This document shows positions 45,225-54,167 of a stretch of DNA of 64,000 nt, piece by piece. A program made the position numbers and the translations under genes. Source of the stretch: Bradyrhizobium sp. CB1650 (lineage in GTDB: Bacteria > Pseudomonadota > Alphaproteobacteria > Rhizobiales > Xanthobacteraceae); contig NZ_CP121695.1 in the NCBI RefSeq assembly GCF_029761915.1, positions 1,054,001 to 1,118,000 on the forward strand, written 5' to 3'. Each line of letters opens with the position of its first letter. The first letter of the stretch is position 1. The notes beneath the pieces are model-generated. The model had not been told where the DNA came from and ran no database searches. It saw nothing but the letters and a program-made list of their open reading frames with translations.

Positions 45225-45592
45225 GATCAATCTCGGCATTCGGCAGCTTTGCAGCCCGAAGTGATACGACAACGCCGCGGGCTTTCTGAGCACGCTCTAC
45301 TTGCGCTCTGCAGTTCCCGGCGCACGTCCTCGCGCATCCTTGTCGAGCTTTGGCAGGCAGGCACCTCGGCCCGGAGCGATTTCCGGCAGCTCGAGCGCAG
45401 GCAAGGCGGGCCTGATCGCGCGTGGCCTTCAGTTCAGCGATGCGGTCCTTCAGCATGGGGTCGGACAGATCGGCGATACCATTCTCGATCGCATCGTAGA
45501 GCCGCCTGAGTTTGGCGTCTGCCTTGGCCGCCCGCTTGCGCAATTCGGCAATGTGCACCTTTCGTCGCTCGGCGCGCTCGGTGCGGCGATCG
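45225..45592 (-). pseudogene. Serine recombinase coiled-region remnant with inserted foreign piece
   Basis: The frame TERAERRKVHIAELRKRAAK, ADAKLRRLYDAIENGIADLS and DPMLKDRIAELKATRDQARL matches the coiled region just before the C-terminus of large serine recombinases. It then loses similarity at a 63-bp segment (45333-45395) that belongs, on the other strand, to a metallophosphoesterase gene. No catalytic domain is present. The upstream edge coincides with the stop of the methyltransferase-like gene. Confidence 0.7.
45333..45395 (+). repeat. 63-bp metallophosphoesterase gene fragment inside the recombinase remnant
   Basis: On the plus strand it encodes RILVELWQAG followed by TSARSDFRQLE, identical in protein to part of the intact metallophosphoesterase at 47314-47376. 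The DNA differs at about six positions, all synonymous. Flanks on both sides are unrelated. Confidence 0.75.
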
Positions 45593-46096
45593 TCACGGGA
45601 CTCGCCATGGGGTCAGCCGTGGAACCCAGCGCGGGACGTTGGCCCGAAAGTCGTCGTACTGCGCGCCAAACGTCTGCTTGAGCGTTGGTTCTTCGTACAC
45701 CAAGACGAAGACGTGGAAAAAGAGCCAGAGCAGCGCGGCATACCAGAGGAGGCGCCAATCGCCGAATAAAAGTGCTTGACCAAAAATGACAGCAGCGACC
45801 CCGACGTAAATCGGATTTCGCACGTAGCGATAGAGACCCGTGACCACCAGCTTCCGTGTCGGCGCGATCGGGGCTGGCGTTCCCAGCCCCTGCAGTGCAA
45901 ACCGCGCGAACGAATCCACAACTCCGGGCACTCCGACAATGATCAACATAAGGCCGATGGCGCGGGTCAGTTCAAAGCCGAAAAAAGTCGGCCGGAACTC
46001 CCAATGTGTGATCCACCATGGCACGAACCCCGCCAGCACCAAGGGCGCGACGACGAAGAATAGAGCAGAGCCCAATACCGCGATCGTTTTCGGCAT
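45593..46096 (-). CDS. Isoprenylcysteine carboxyl methyltransferase/NnrU-like membrane protein
   Basis: A 167-aa integral membrane protein with about four hydrophobic segments. The signature GLYRYVRNPIYVGVAAVIFGQAL and the C-terminal EEPTLKQTFGAQYDDFRANVPRWVPR are typical of the ICMT/PEMT methyltransferase superfamily. The substrate is unknown; many bacterial members methylate lipids or small molecules. Start ATG 46096 with GGAAGGAGG upstream. Confidence 0.88.
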   Translation of the reverse strand: MPKTIAVLGSALFFVVAPLVLAGFVPWWITHWEFRPTFFGFELTRAIGLMLIIVGVPGVVDSFARFALQGLGTPAPIAPTRKLVVTGLYRYVRNPIYVGVAAVIFGQALLFGDWRLLWYAALLWLFFHVFVLVYEEPTLKQTFGAQYDDFRANVPRWVPRLTPWRVP

Positions 46097-46147
46097 GGCA
46101 CCTCCTTCCCGTCCTGTCGCAAGGCGGTCGGCAAAATTGAACCGTTG

Positions 46148-46190
46148 CATCATAGCGCCATTACGGCGAACACGTAGTGCCCGCCGATTC
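46148..46190. repeat. Dispersed repeat (GTAGTGCCCATCTTC family), copy D
   Basis: CATCATAGCGCCATTACGGC, then GTAGTGCCCGCCGATTC: matches the start of the longest copy at 34630 and then decays. Confidence 0.45.
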
Positions 46191-46371
46191 TGCGTATTCG
46201 CGGCGACCGAAGAGGTCGCGCGTGGGGGCGGGTGTACTCGATGACCGTGTAGCGACCGCCGCACGACAGTTTTCACTGAAACGCGGCTCCGATGCGCTAA
46301 GTCGCGTGAGAAATGCGGGGGGTCATGCGGTATGCTGAGAATCGGCCGTACCATTGGGAAGAGGACACAGT

Positions 46372-46776
46372 ATGGGCATGAGCTTCGAGCTAATGGTACT
46401 GGCCGCCGCAAGTCTTTGGGGCTTCCTTCAACTCGTCGTCGCGGCGCAGGCCGCAAACGCGCAGTACGGCCTTCAATGGGCTGCGAGCCCGCGCGACGCC
46501 GCGATGCCGCCGCTCAAGCCCATCCCCGGGCGCATCAACCGCAACTTCCGTAACTACATGGAGACGTTTCCGTTCTTTGCCGCAGCGGTTCTCACCGCTC
46601 AGACGGCAGGCGTTCACAATGACCTGACCTATTGGGGATCGATTGCCTATATCGGTGGGCGCATCGCCTACACCGCGCTTTATATATCCGGGATACCCCT
46701 CGTCCGCTCGCTGTTCTGGAACATCGCCGCCTTCGGTATGCTGGCGGTTCTGGCGGCGCCATTCTTTCCGCGCTGA
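46372..46776 (+). CDS. MAPEG family membrane protein
   Basis: A 134-aa four-helix membrane protein. The MAPEG pattern is visible in RINRNFRNYMETFPFFAAAVL followed by ...GGRIAYTALYISGIPLVRS. Family members include glutathione-dependent enzymes of eicosanoid metabolism; bacterial roles are mostly unknown. ATG 46372 has GAAGAGG upstream; a second ATG two codons on is also possible. Confidence 0.9.
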   Translation: MGMSFELMVLAAASLWGFLQLVVAAQAANAQYGLQWAASPRDAAMPPLKPIPGRINRNFRNYMETFPFFAAAVLTAQTAGVHNDLTYWGSIAYIGGRIAYTALYISGIPLVRSLFWNIAAFGMLAVLAAPFFPR

Positions 46777-47121
46777 AGCGAGTAATCGAACGCCGGCCCT
46801 GCAGCACATTCAGATCGCGGATACGATCAGTATGGACGCTATCGAAGGGCAGTCGGGCCAGTTGCGATACGGGGACGGCAGCCGCGGGCGTAGTACAAGA
46901 TCGCAGGCAAGCGCAGACTTTGCCGATTGGGCGTGTGACAGGCCTCGACGCGGCTCGGCGGCATCGCTTGCATGCGCCGTCGAGACGATGCTAATCATTC
47001 GAACAGCGCCGATTTGACACTCAGCTTGCGGGCGCTTCTAAAAGTGCAGCTAAAGCGAACCGCTACTCCTGCATCTTCCCGCACAGGGCTCGTCATCGGC
47101 CATCCCGAATGGGAGGGCTAA
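46777..47121. other. Intergenic region with a repeat fragment
   Basis: 345 bp. At 46885-46936 it holds GCGTAGTACAAGATCGCAGG ... CTTTGCCGATTG, the left half of the dispersed repeat whose full copy lies at 34562-34690. No gene is supported. Confidence 0.5.
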
Positions 47122-47874
47122 ATGAAATTTGCTGCAATCGCGGATGTACACGGGAACTGTCCGGCACTTGAGGCCGTTCTTGCCGACATAGCCGCTCTCG
47201 GCATCAACGAGGTCGTGAACCTCGGCGATCACGTCAGCGGCCCGCTCGAGGCGGCCCGAACTGCGGACCTGCTGATCGAGCGCGGCTTTCCGTCGGTGCG
47301 GGGCGATCAGGATCGAATCCTCGTTGAGCTCTGGCAGGCAGGCACCTCGGCTCGGAGCGATTTCCGTCAGCTCGAGCACAAGCACTTCGATTGGATGGCG
47401 AGCATGCCGCCCACGCTTGCGCATCGAGACGAAGTGTTCCTGTGCCATGCATCTCCACGGGACGACGCCGCTTTCTGGCTGGACTATGTGAGCATCGACG
47501 GCGGCGTGCGCACGAGTCCGATCGACGCCATTGAGGCTGGAGCCGAAGGGGTCGACGCCCAGGTCATCCTGTGCGGGCACACCCACATTCCGAGAGTGGT
47601 TCGTCTGAGGGATGGACGCATGATCGTAAATCCCGGCAGCGTCGGACTGCCTGGTTACGATGGTCACGCGCCTGTTCCTTACGTGGTCGAAGTCGGTACG
47701 CCTCATGCGTGCTACGCGATCTTGGAGCATACCCGAGCAGGCTGGTCCGCCACGATCCGCTACGTGCCCTACGACAACGCGGCCATGGCTGCACTGGCCC
47801 GCAGCAGGGGAATGCACGCCTGGGCGAGCGCGATTGCCACCGGCTGGGTTGGGCCGTCCTTGCCGCGACGATGA
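47122..47874 (+). CDS. Calcineurin-like metallophosphoesterase (YfcE type)
   Basis: A 250-aa phosphoesterase. Metal motifs in order: FAAIADVHGNCPALEAVL (D-x-H), NLGDHVSGP (GD), a GDQDR motif replacing GNHD, LCHASP and CGHTHIPRVVR (GHTH), then NPGSVGLPGYDG. This is the domain order of YfcE/MJ0936-type phosphodiesterases; the Gln for His/Asn in the third motif (RGDQDR) is seen in a subset of the family. Part of this gene has a 63-bp relative at 45333-45395. Confidence 0.92.
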   Translation: MKFAAIADVHGNCPALEAVLADIAALGINEVVNLGDHVSGPLEAARTADLLIERGFPSVRGDQDRILVELWQAGTSARSDFRQLEHKHFDWMASMPPTLAHRDEVFLCHASPRDDAAFWLDYVSIDGGVRTSPIDAIEAGAEGVDAQVILCGHTHIPRVVRLRDGRMIVNPGSVGLPGYDGHAPVPYVVEVGTPHACYAILEHTRAGWSATIRYVPYDNAAMAALARSRGMHAWASAIATGWVGPSLPRR

Positions 47875-48011
47875 CGTCGCTGCTCCGGCTACGGAAGCCC
47901 GACGTGATCTTCTGGCGAGGGATCGAAGCTTCGAGCTCGCGAGCGAGCTCTTCGGTTGGCAGAACCTGGATTGCTCGGAATCTTGTCAAGGGAGAGAACC
48001 CGACGGCTGTC

Positions 48012-49682
48012 CTACGATGTCAAGGCGCGCGAGATTGCAACCACGACGGGCCCCATCAGCGGCAACAGGACATTGGAGATGGCATAGGTCACGGTATAGC
48101 CGATGACGGGGATCGAGTTTCCCGACTGCGAGACGAGCGCGCTGATCGTCGGCGTGCTGCAATGCTGCCCGGCGATGATCCCGAGAAGGATCGGTGTCTC
48201 GATCTTCATCAGCTTCGAACCGACAAGAAGCGAGACCAGGGCCGGGACGAACGACAGGAGCAGGCCGAGCACGGGCAGGATCACACCATATTGCTTGATG
48301 AGATTGATGGCATCGGGGCCCGCGCTAAGTCCGATCGCGGCGATGAATGCGGCAAGGCCAAAATCCTTGGCGAACTCGGCGGCCGCATTCGGAAGACGGC
48401 CATGGCGTGGATCGCGCATGTGCAGCCATCCGAAGATCAGGCCTGAAATCAGCGCGCCGCCGCCGGAGCCGAGCGTCAGTTCCAGTGCGCCGACCTTGAG
48501 ACTGAAATGTCCGATCAAGAGGCCGACCACGACGCCGAGACCCAGGAAAATGAAGTCGGCCTTGTCGCCCGGGGAAAGTGGGTTGCCGAGCTCTTGCGCC
48601 GCGCGGGCGACTGCTTTTTCGGGCCCGTAGAGGGTCACGATGTCGCCCTCCTGCAGCACTGTCCCCGAAAGCGCGGGTATGTTTTGCCCCATCCGGCGGA
48701 TGCGGGGAATGAAAATGCCCCGCTGGAGATCCGGCGCCGCCATCTGCCGCAGCTCGCGCACCTGGCGACCAAACACGCTCCTCCTGACGAGGACCACATC
48801 GCGCGTTGCAAGAGCAAATCCGGTTCCTTGCGGTACCGGGACTTCCTTTCCCAGCCGATCCGTCACCGCGATCACCGCGTTGCGACGTCCCCTGACGAAA
48901 ACGATGTCTCCGCGCTCGAGAGGAAATTCCGGGGCTGTCTCCAGGAGCTCGGAGCCGCGTTGCACCCGCTCAAGCACCACCGCCCAGTTGCGGCTGCGCT
49001 CGAAATCGCCAACCGTCTGGCCGGCCGCCGGGCCCACGTCAAAGGCGCGCCCGACGACCACGGGAAGGCCTTCCTCCTCCTCCTCGTCATCGACGGAGCC
49101 TAGCGCACGCGCCAGCTTCTGGGCTTCTTTCCGCAGGTCCGTCTTGAGGATCAGCGGTGCAATCTGCGTCGTGAAGATGACGATTGCGATGAGGCCGAAC
49201 AGGTAGGTCAGGCTATAGGCAGTGGCGATGTTGGCCTGCATCTGGAGAATATCGCCGTCCGGCAGGTCCAGCTTGGATATGGCTTCGGCTGCGGTGCCGA
49301 TCACGGCCGATTCCGTCGCCGATCCGGCAAAGAGCCCGGCGGCCGTACCGGCATCAAATCCGAACATCGCGACCGCGGCGGCCAATATCAGCAGCACCGT
49401 CACAACCTCGATGATCGAGAAGATGCCGTATCGCCATCCGCCGCGAATGTTAGCGAAAAACTGCGGCCCCGCGGTGAAGCCGAGCGCGAAGATAAACAGC
49501 GCGAACGCGGTCTTCTTGAGGTCGGGACTGATCCGAACCCCAAGCTGCCCGAGTGCGAGGGCGACGAAGAGAGTGCCGCAGATGCCGCCGAGTTGGACTG
49601 GCCCGACCCGCAATTGGCCGATGAAGTAGCCGAGGCCGAGGCACATGAAGAGGGCAACGACGGGATCGGTGAGAAATGACAT
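48012..49682 (-). CDS. AspT/YbjL-type transporter with two TrkA-C domains
   Basis: A 556-aa membrane protein: two hydrophobic halves (about residues 5-180 and 370-556) with internal similarity (GLGYFIGQLRVGPVQLGGICGTLFVALALG and GLGVVVGLLIGHFSLKVGALELTLGSGGGALISGLIFG). Between them are two TrkA_C regulatory domains (PLERGDIVFVRGRRNAVI, VLQEGDIVTLYGPEKAV). This is the aspartate:alanine exchanger family; the substrate here is unknown. ATG 49682 (MSFLTDPVV) is preferred. Confidence 0.92.
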   Translation of the reverse strand: MSFLTDPVVALFMCLGLGYFIGQLRVGPVQLGGICGTLFVALALGQLGVRISPDLKKTAFALFIFALGFTAGPQFFANIRGGWRYGIFSIIEVVTVLLILAAAVAMFGFDAGTAAGLFAGSATESAVIGTAAEAISKLDLPDGDILQMQANIATAYSLTYLFGLIAIVIFTTQIAPLILKTDLRKEAQKLARALGSVDDEEEEEGLPVVVGRAFDVGPAAGQTVGDFERSRNWAVVLERVQRGSELLETAPEFPLERGDIVFVRGRRNAVIAVTDRLGKEVPVPQGTGFALATRDVVLVRRSVFGRQVRELRQMAAPDLQRGIFIPRIRRMGQNIPALSGTVLQEGDIVTLYGPEKAVARAAQELGNPLSPGDKADFIFLGLGVVVGLLIGHFSLKVGALELTLGSGGGALISGLIFGWLHMRDPRHGRLPNAAAEFAKDFGLAAFIAAIGLSAGPDAINLIKQYGVILPVLGLLLSFVPALVSLLVGSKLMKIETPILLGIIAGQHCSTPTISALVSQSGNSIPVIGYTVTYAISNVLLPLMGPVVVAISRALTS

Positions 49683-49894
49683 GACGGCCCCCGGACGTGA
49701 AAACACCTGCGCCGAAAACAGCGCTGCTTAGTCTACAGGAACGGAAAGACTGCGGGGCGGATGTGTTGTCGCGAGCCACTGGAAAAGGGCGAACAACTGC
49801 TCGCCGGCATTGGGTCTTGTTGCCCGCATCCCGAAACGGGCCGGGCCGTCCAGACCGCGTCCTCCGGTTCGTCATGGACGCCGGGCCGTCGATC

Positions 49895-49965
49895 CAAAGA
49901 TCATGCAGCGATTTCAATCGGATGTGGGTTTGTAGTTTGTCCTGAATGGCGTGCCGCCGGCTCGC
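49895..49965. repeat. Faint relative of the cassette-border repeat
   Basis: CGATTTCAATCGGATGTGGG ... GTTTGTCCTGAATGGCGTGCC resembles the copies at 26836 and 33146 in word order (TTTCAAT, GTT, TCC/TGAA, GGCG-GCC). It lies between the AspT-like gene and the AraC-type regulator gene. Confidence 0.35.
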
Positions 49966-49983
49966 CGAGCGGTCGACACAGAT

Positions 49984-51015
49984 CTATCCGCGCCCGTGAT
50001 GGCCGCGCTGCGGGCCGCCCTTGCGCCACTGCGAGGCGCTCCTGCCGAACTGCGCTTTGAACCAGCGCGAAAAAGCCGGCAGGCCGGCGAAGCCCAGCAA
50101 GTGGGCGGTTTCGACCAGCGTCCTGCCCTCCGTCTTGATGTGACGCTGGGCCAATTCGACACGCACGCCGTTCTGGATCTGCGAGAAACTCGTCCCGAGC
50201 GCCGCGAGCCTGCGGCTGAGGGTCCGGCGGTCAATGCCCAGATGACTGGCAAGCAACTCGCTGGTGCAGCGTCCCGATGGCAGCAGTGTGAACACCAATT
50301 GGCGGACCGTCGCGTCGATCATGGTCGCCGGCTGGGTGATGACCTCGTCGAGGTAGCGTCGAACGTAACGTGCCATGACCGGGTCCGCCGTCGCGATCGG
50401 CGCGTCCAGATCGCGCGTTCGCAGCAGCAAGCCGTCGAACGTGCTGCCGAAGTGCGGGCGGCACCTGAAGAAGGTGCCATGCGCGGTACGGCGAAGTGGC
50501 GGTGGATGGGAAAAATGCACCGATTCAGGCGCCCAGCTATCGCTGGCGAGCGCGTTGAGCGTCCTGAACACGATGCCGACGATGAGTTCGATCACCTGTC
50601 GTGTGCTGCCCTTTGTCGCCAGCATGAGCTGCACCCCCAGGCTCGTGACGTCGTCATGTTCCTCCAAATTCAGGATCAACATTTCGGTCCGGAGGCGGAA
50701 ATGGCGTTCGAACAGTCTGATCGCATCGCGCAGCGTCGGCTCCTCCCGAGCAACCAGGCCGACCGGTCCAAGGTGCGCGAGGCTTCGTCGCGCAGCCATG
50801 CGTAATCCGAAATCTTCGACATCAGCGGCTCCCGCCGAGCGCTCGAGCAGCTCCAGCACGGCCGCGACCGGGATCAGGGTATCTGCATCGGACAGATCGA
50901 GACGATGCAGCCCGACGCTTTTCAGCAAGCGACGAGGATCGAGCCCGAGAGACTGCGCGACGTCGGAATAGCCGGTCAGGATAGCGGCGCGGAACAGGTT
51001 TGCGGGTATCGCCAT
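49984..51015 (-). CDS. AraC-family transcriptional regulator
   Basis: A 343-aa regulator: an N-terminal AraC-type arabinose-binding-like domain (AAILTGYSDVAQSLGLDPRRLL ...), and a C-terminal pair of helix-turn-helices (LASHLGIDRRTLSRRLAALGTSF, LVETAHLLGFAGLPAFSRWFKAQFG). ATG 51015 is used since the frame upstream has no domain content. It is divergent from the ferredoxin-P450 genes, the usual place for the regulator of such an operon. Confidence 0.93.
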   Translation of the reverse strand: MAIPANLFRAAILTGYSDVAQSLGLDPRRLLKSVGLHRLDLSDADTLIPVAAVLELLERSAGAADVEDFGLRMAARRSLAHLGPVGLVAREEPTLRDAIRLFERHFRLRTEMLILNLEEHDDVTSLGVQLMLATKGSTRQVIELIVGIVFRTLNALASDSWAPESVHFSHPPPLRRTAHGTFFRCRPHFGSTFDGLLLRTRDLDAPIATADPVMARYVRRYLDEVITQPATMIDATVRQLVFTLLPSGRCTSELLASHLGIDRRTLSRRLAALGTSFSQIQNGVRVELAQRHIKTEGRTLVETAHLLGFAGLPAFSRWFKAQFGRSASQWRKGGPQRGHHGRG

Positions 51016-51209
51016 CTGCTGGGCTCGGTGTGGTCCGGTGAGCCTAGCGATGCCTGTCCCAAATTGCAAAGCCGCTGCCCCAATATGCAAAGCGCGGCGC
51101 GGCAAAGGGGGCAATGCTGGCAGCAAAAGCAAGAGACACGGCTACTTCGCAGGACCGCCCCTCCGCGGGTGATGTCGTCCTGCGGGACGGAAACAACGGG
51201 AGGGCCTTC

Positions 51210-51530
51210 ATGCCAAGAATCCATTTCGTCGAGTTTGGCGGACGCGAGCATCTCGTCGATGTTCCGGCCGGCACCAGCGTGATGCAGGCCGCCATCGACA
51301 ACAATGTCCCGGGAATTGACGGCGACTGCGGCGGCGAGTGCGCCTGCGGCACCTGCCACGTCTATGTCGATTCCGGATGGCTGCCGAAGGCCGGTGCCCA
51401 AACCACATCGGAAGCGGAGCTTCTGAATTTCGCAGCCGCCACCCAGGACAATTCCAGGCTGGCCTGCCAAATCCGCATGGACGATGCGCTGGACGGATTG
51501 CGGGTGCGGATGCCGGAAGGCCAGCACTGA
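51210..51530 (+). CDS. 2Fe-2S ferredoxin (adrenodoxin/putidaredoxin type)
   Basis: A 106-aa electron carrier with cluster ligands Cys40, Cys46, Cys49 (DCGGECACGTCH) and Cys86 (RLACQIRM). It lies 38 bp upstream of the P450 gene and is the natural redox partner. ATG 51210 has GGGAGGG upstream; the frame extends to 51114 without support. No ferredoxin reductase gene is nearby. Confidence 0.95.
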   Translation: MPRIHFVEFGGREHLVDVPAGTSVMQAAIDNNVPGIDGDCGGECACGTCHVYVDSGWLPKAGAQTTSEAELLNFAAATQDNSRLACQIRMDDALDGLRVRMPEGQH

Positions 51531-51568
51531 GAAGAAACCCGCGCAGCCTATTCAAGGGAGATATCGGG

Positions 51569-52813
51569 ATGAGCACGCCGGCGATGGAGCGAGCGCGGGA
51601 GGAGGCCTGGTCAACTCCGCTGGACCGTATCGACGTCAGCGACCCCAGGCGGTTCAAGGACGATACGATCTGGCCGTTCTTCGAGCGGCTGCGCCAGGAA
51701 GAGCCCGTTCACTACTGCAGCGACGGCATGTTCGGCCCGTATTGGTCCATTACGAAGTACCGGGACATCATGGCCGTCGACACAAATCACGGTGCGTTTT
51801 CGTCGGAAGCCGGCGGCATCGTCATCTTCGATCGCAACGTTGGAGAGCGCTATCCGAACTTCATCGCGATGGATCCGCCGAAGCACGACGAGCAACGCAA
51901 GACCGTCAGCCCAATCGTTGCTCCCGCCAATCTGGCCAATCTCGAAGGGCTGATCCGCAGTCGTGTCTGCGCCATCCTGGACAGCCTGCCGCGCGGTGAG
52001 ACCTTCAACTGGGTCGAGAAGGTCTCGATCGAGCTGACGACCCAGATGCTTGCCACGTTGTTCGACTTCCCGTTCGAGGATCGGCGGCTTCTCACCTATT
52101 GGTCGGATATTGCGACCACGTTCCCGCAACCGGGCCAGCCGATCGACACGTGGGAGAAGCGCGACGCGATCCTGGCCGGATGCCTGGCCTATTTTACCGA
52201 GCTGTGGAACGAGCGGATCAACAAGGCGCCGGGCTTCGACCTGATTTCGATGCTGGCGCATTCGCCCTCCACCCGAAACATGGCGCCGCGCGAGTTTCTC
52301 GGCAATCTCATCCTCCTGATCGTCGGCGGCAACGACACGACCCGCAATTCGATCACGGGCGGGCTCTGGTTCATGAGCGAGAATCCGGAGCAGTTGCGGA
52401 AATTGCGCGGCAGCCCGGCCCTGATTCCCAGCGCCGTGTCCGAGATCATCCGTTACCAGACGCCGCTTGCTCACATGCGACGGACCGCGTTGAAGGATAC
52501 GACGGTCGGGACCAGGCAGATCAAGGCCGGCGACAAGGTCGTCATGTGGTACATCTCCGGCAACCGCGATCACGAAGTGATCGAAAACCCGGACAGCTTC
52601 ACCATCGACCGGAAGAATCCGCGTCAGCACCTGTCCTTCGGGTTCGGGATTCATCGCTGCGTGGGAAATCGGCTCGCCGAACTGCAGCTTCGCATCCTCT
52701 GGGAAGAGCTGCTCAGCCGCAGGCTCGAGGTCGAAGTGGTCGGTCCTCCCGAGCGCGTGCCGTCGAACTTCGTGCACGGCTATTCGGCGCTGCCGGTCCG
52801 GATCGCGGCCTGA
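51569..52813 (+). CDS. Cytochrome P450, CYP153-like (alkane/fatty-chain hydroxylase type)
   Basis: A 414-aa soluble P450. The heme loop FGFGIHRCVG carries Cys364; the I-helix is IVGGNDTTRNS; the K-helix ExxR is SEIIRYQ; MRRTALKDTTVG and WYISGNRDHEVIENPD follow. FGPYWSITKYRDIMAVDTNH near the N-terminus is characteristic of CYP153 enzymes, which hydroxylate medium-chain alkanes and related compounds at the terminal carbon. The class-I setup is supported by the adjacent ferredoxin gene. Confidence 0.93.
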   Translation: MSTPAMERAREEAWSTPLDRIDVSDPRRFKDDTIWPFFERLRQEEPVHYCSDGMFGPYWSITKYRDIMAVDTNHGAFSSEAGGIVIFDRNVGERYPNFIAMDPPKHDEQRKTVSPIVAPANLANLEGLIRSRVCAILDSLPRGETFNWVEKVSIELTTQMLATLFDFPFEDRRLLTYWSDIATTFPQPGQPIDTWEKRDAILAGCLAYFTELWNERINKAPGFDLISMLAHSPSTRNMAPREFLGNLILLIVGGNDTTRNSITGGLWFMSENPEQLRKLRGSPALIPSAVSEIIRYQTPLAHMRRTALKDTTVGTRQIKAGDKVVMWYISGNRDHEVIENPDSFTIDRKNPRQHLSFGFGIHRCVGNRLAELQLRILWEELLSRRLEVEVVGPPERVPSNFVHGYSALPVRIAA

Positions 52814-52879
52814 AGCAGCCTGCACCAGAACGCGAAAAAATGCGTCGGTGCTCAATGGACGAACAAGAGGGAGGAACTG

Positions 52880-54160
52880 ATGTCCGTAACGAAGGTGCCC
52901 GCGAAGGCGTGGGCGATCGTCGCGCTGCTGTTCGGCTTCATGATGATCAATTTCGCCGACAAGATCATCGTCGGGCTGGCCGGTGTGCCGATCATGACCG
53001 ACCTGCAATTGACGCCGAAGCAGTTCGGCCTTGGTGGGATCGAGCTTTTTCTCCTCTTTTCGATCTCGGCCGTCGTGACGGGTTTTCTCGTCAATCGCAT
53101 CCGTTCGAAATGGGCGCTCCTGGCAATGGGCGTCGTTTGGGCGCTGGTGCAGTTTCCGATGTTGGGAACGATCGGAATCGAAGCGCTTATTGCGTGCCGG
53201 ATCGTCCTTGGTGCGGGAGAGGGACCCGCCTATCCCGTTGCTCTCCATGCCGCCTACAAATGGTTTCCCGACGATCGTCGGACACTTCCATCCGCCATCA
53301 TTTCCCAGGGAGCGTCGATCGGCGTGATCATCGTCGTTCCGCTTTTGACGTGGATCATCACCAAATATAGCTGGCACTCAGCCTTCGGCACACTCGGAGC
53401 CGTCGGGCTGCTCTGGGTCCTGCTGTGGGCGATCTGGGGTGCGGAGGGTGAAGGCGATGTGATGGCCAAGCCTGTCAATTCGGGCGAGGCGGATCATATT
53501 CCCTACGGCACCCTGCTGTTGAATCCGACCAACCTCGCGTCTTGGTGCAGCTATTTCGGCGCCTATTTCGGCCTCGCGCTCGTGCTCTCCTGGTTCACGC
53601 CCTGGCTCATCAAGGTGCTGGGCTTTTCGCAAGCCGTTGCAGGTCAATTGACGGCGTTGCCGTTCGTGGTGGGCTTCGTGGTCGTCATCAGCGGCGGCTG
53701 GCTGTCGGAATGGATGATGCGACGGGGATGGGGCAGCCGCGTGGCGCGCGGCCTGCTCACGGGCGCGGCCCTCGTCATCGGCGGACTGGCACTGCTGGCG
53801 GCACCCTACGTTGCCGGCGTTGCACTGAAGATCGCTCTGGTTCTGGTCGGCGTGGCCGTGCCATCGATCGTCTATGCGACCTCGCCCGCAATGCTCGGCG
53901 AGATCACGCCACCGCAGCAGCGCGGCGCCATTCTCGGCATCAACAGTGCCGTGGGGACGTCGGCCGGAATCCTGGCGCCCTACCTCATGGGAAGCATGAT
54001 CGAGGGAGCGGCTTCGGCGGCGGAGGGTTATGGTCTCGGATTCTCCATTTGCGGCCTCGTTACGCTCGTTGGTGGGATCATCGGCCTGCTTTTCCTGCAT
54101 CCGGAAGCGCAGCGCGCTCGTTTCGCCGTTCTCAAGCCCGCGGCAATCCAGGCAGGATGA
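52880..54160 (+). CDS. MFS transporter (ACS-like family)
   Basis: A 426-aa protein with about 12 membrane segments. Family hallmarks: NFADKIIVGLAGVPIMTDLQLT, RIVLGAGEGPAYPVALHAAYKWFP and SAIISQGASIGVIIVVPLL. It follows the P450 gene by 66 bp on the same strand, so it may import a substrate or export a product of the hydroxylase. Anion:cation symporter family members usually carry organic acids. Confidence 0.9.
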   Translation: MSVTKVPAKAWAIVALLFGFMMINFADKIIVGLAGVPIMTDLQLTPKQFGLGGIELFLLFSISAVVTGFLVNRIRSKWALLAMGVVWALVQFPMLGTIGIEALIACRIVLGAGEGPAYPVALHAAYKWFPDDRRTLPSAIISQGASIGVIIVVPLLTWIITKYSWHSAFGTLGAVGLLWVLLWAIWGAEGEGDVMAKPVNSGEADHIPYGTLLLNPTNLASWCSYFGAYFGLALVLSWFTPWLIKVLGFSQAVAGQLTALPFVVGFVVVISGGWLSEWMMRRGWGSRVARGLLTGAALVIGGLALLAAPYVAGVALKIALVLVGVAVPSIVYATSPAMLGEITPPQQRGAILGINSAVGTSAGILAPYLMGSMIEGAASAAEGYGLGFSICGLVTLVGGIIGLLFLHPEAQRARFAVLKPAAIQAG

Positions 54161-54167
54161 ATCATCT

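Noticed and set aside
46097..46371. Coding gene between the methyltransferase-like and MAPEG genes
   Set aside because: Only short frames, with a decayed repeat copy at 46148-46190.
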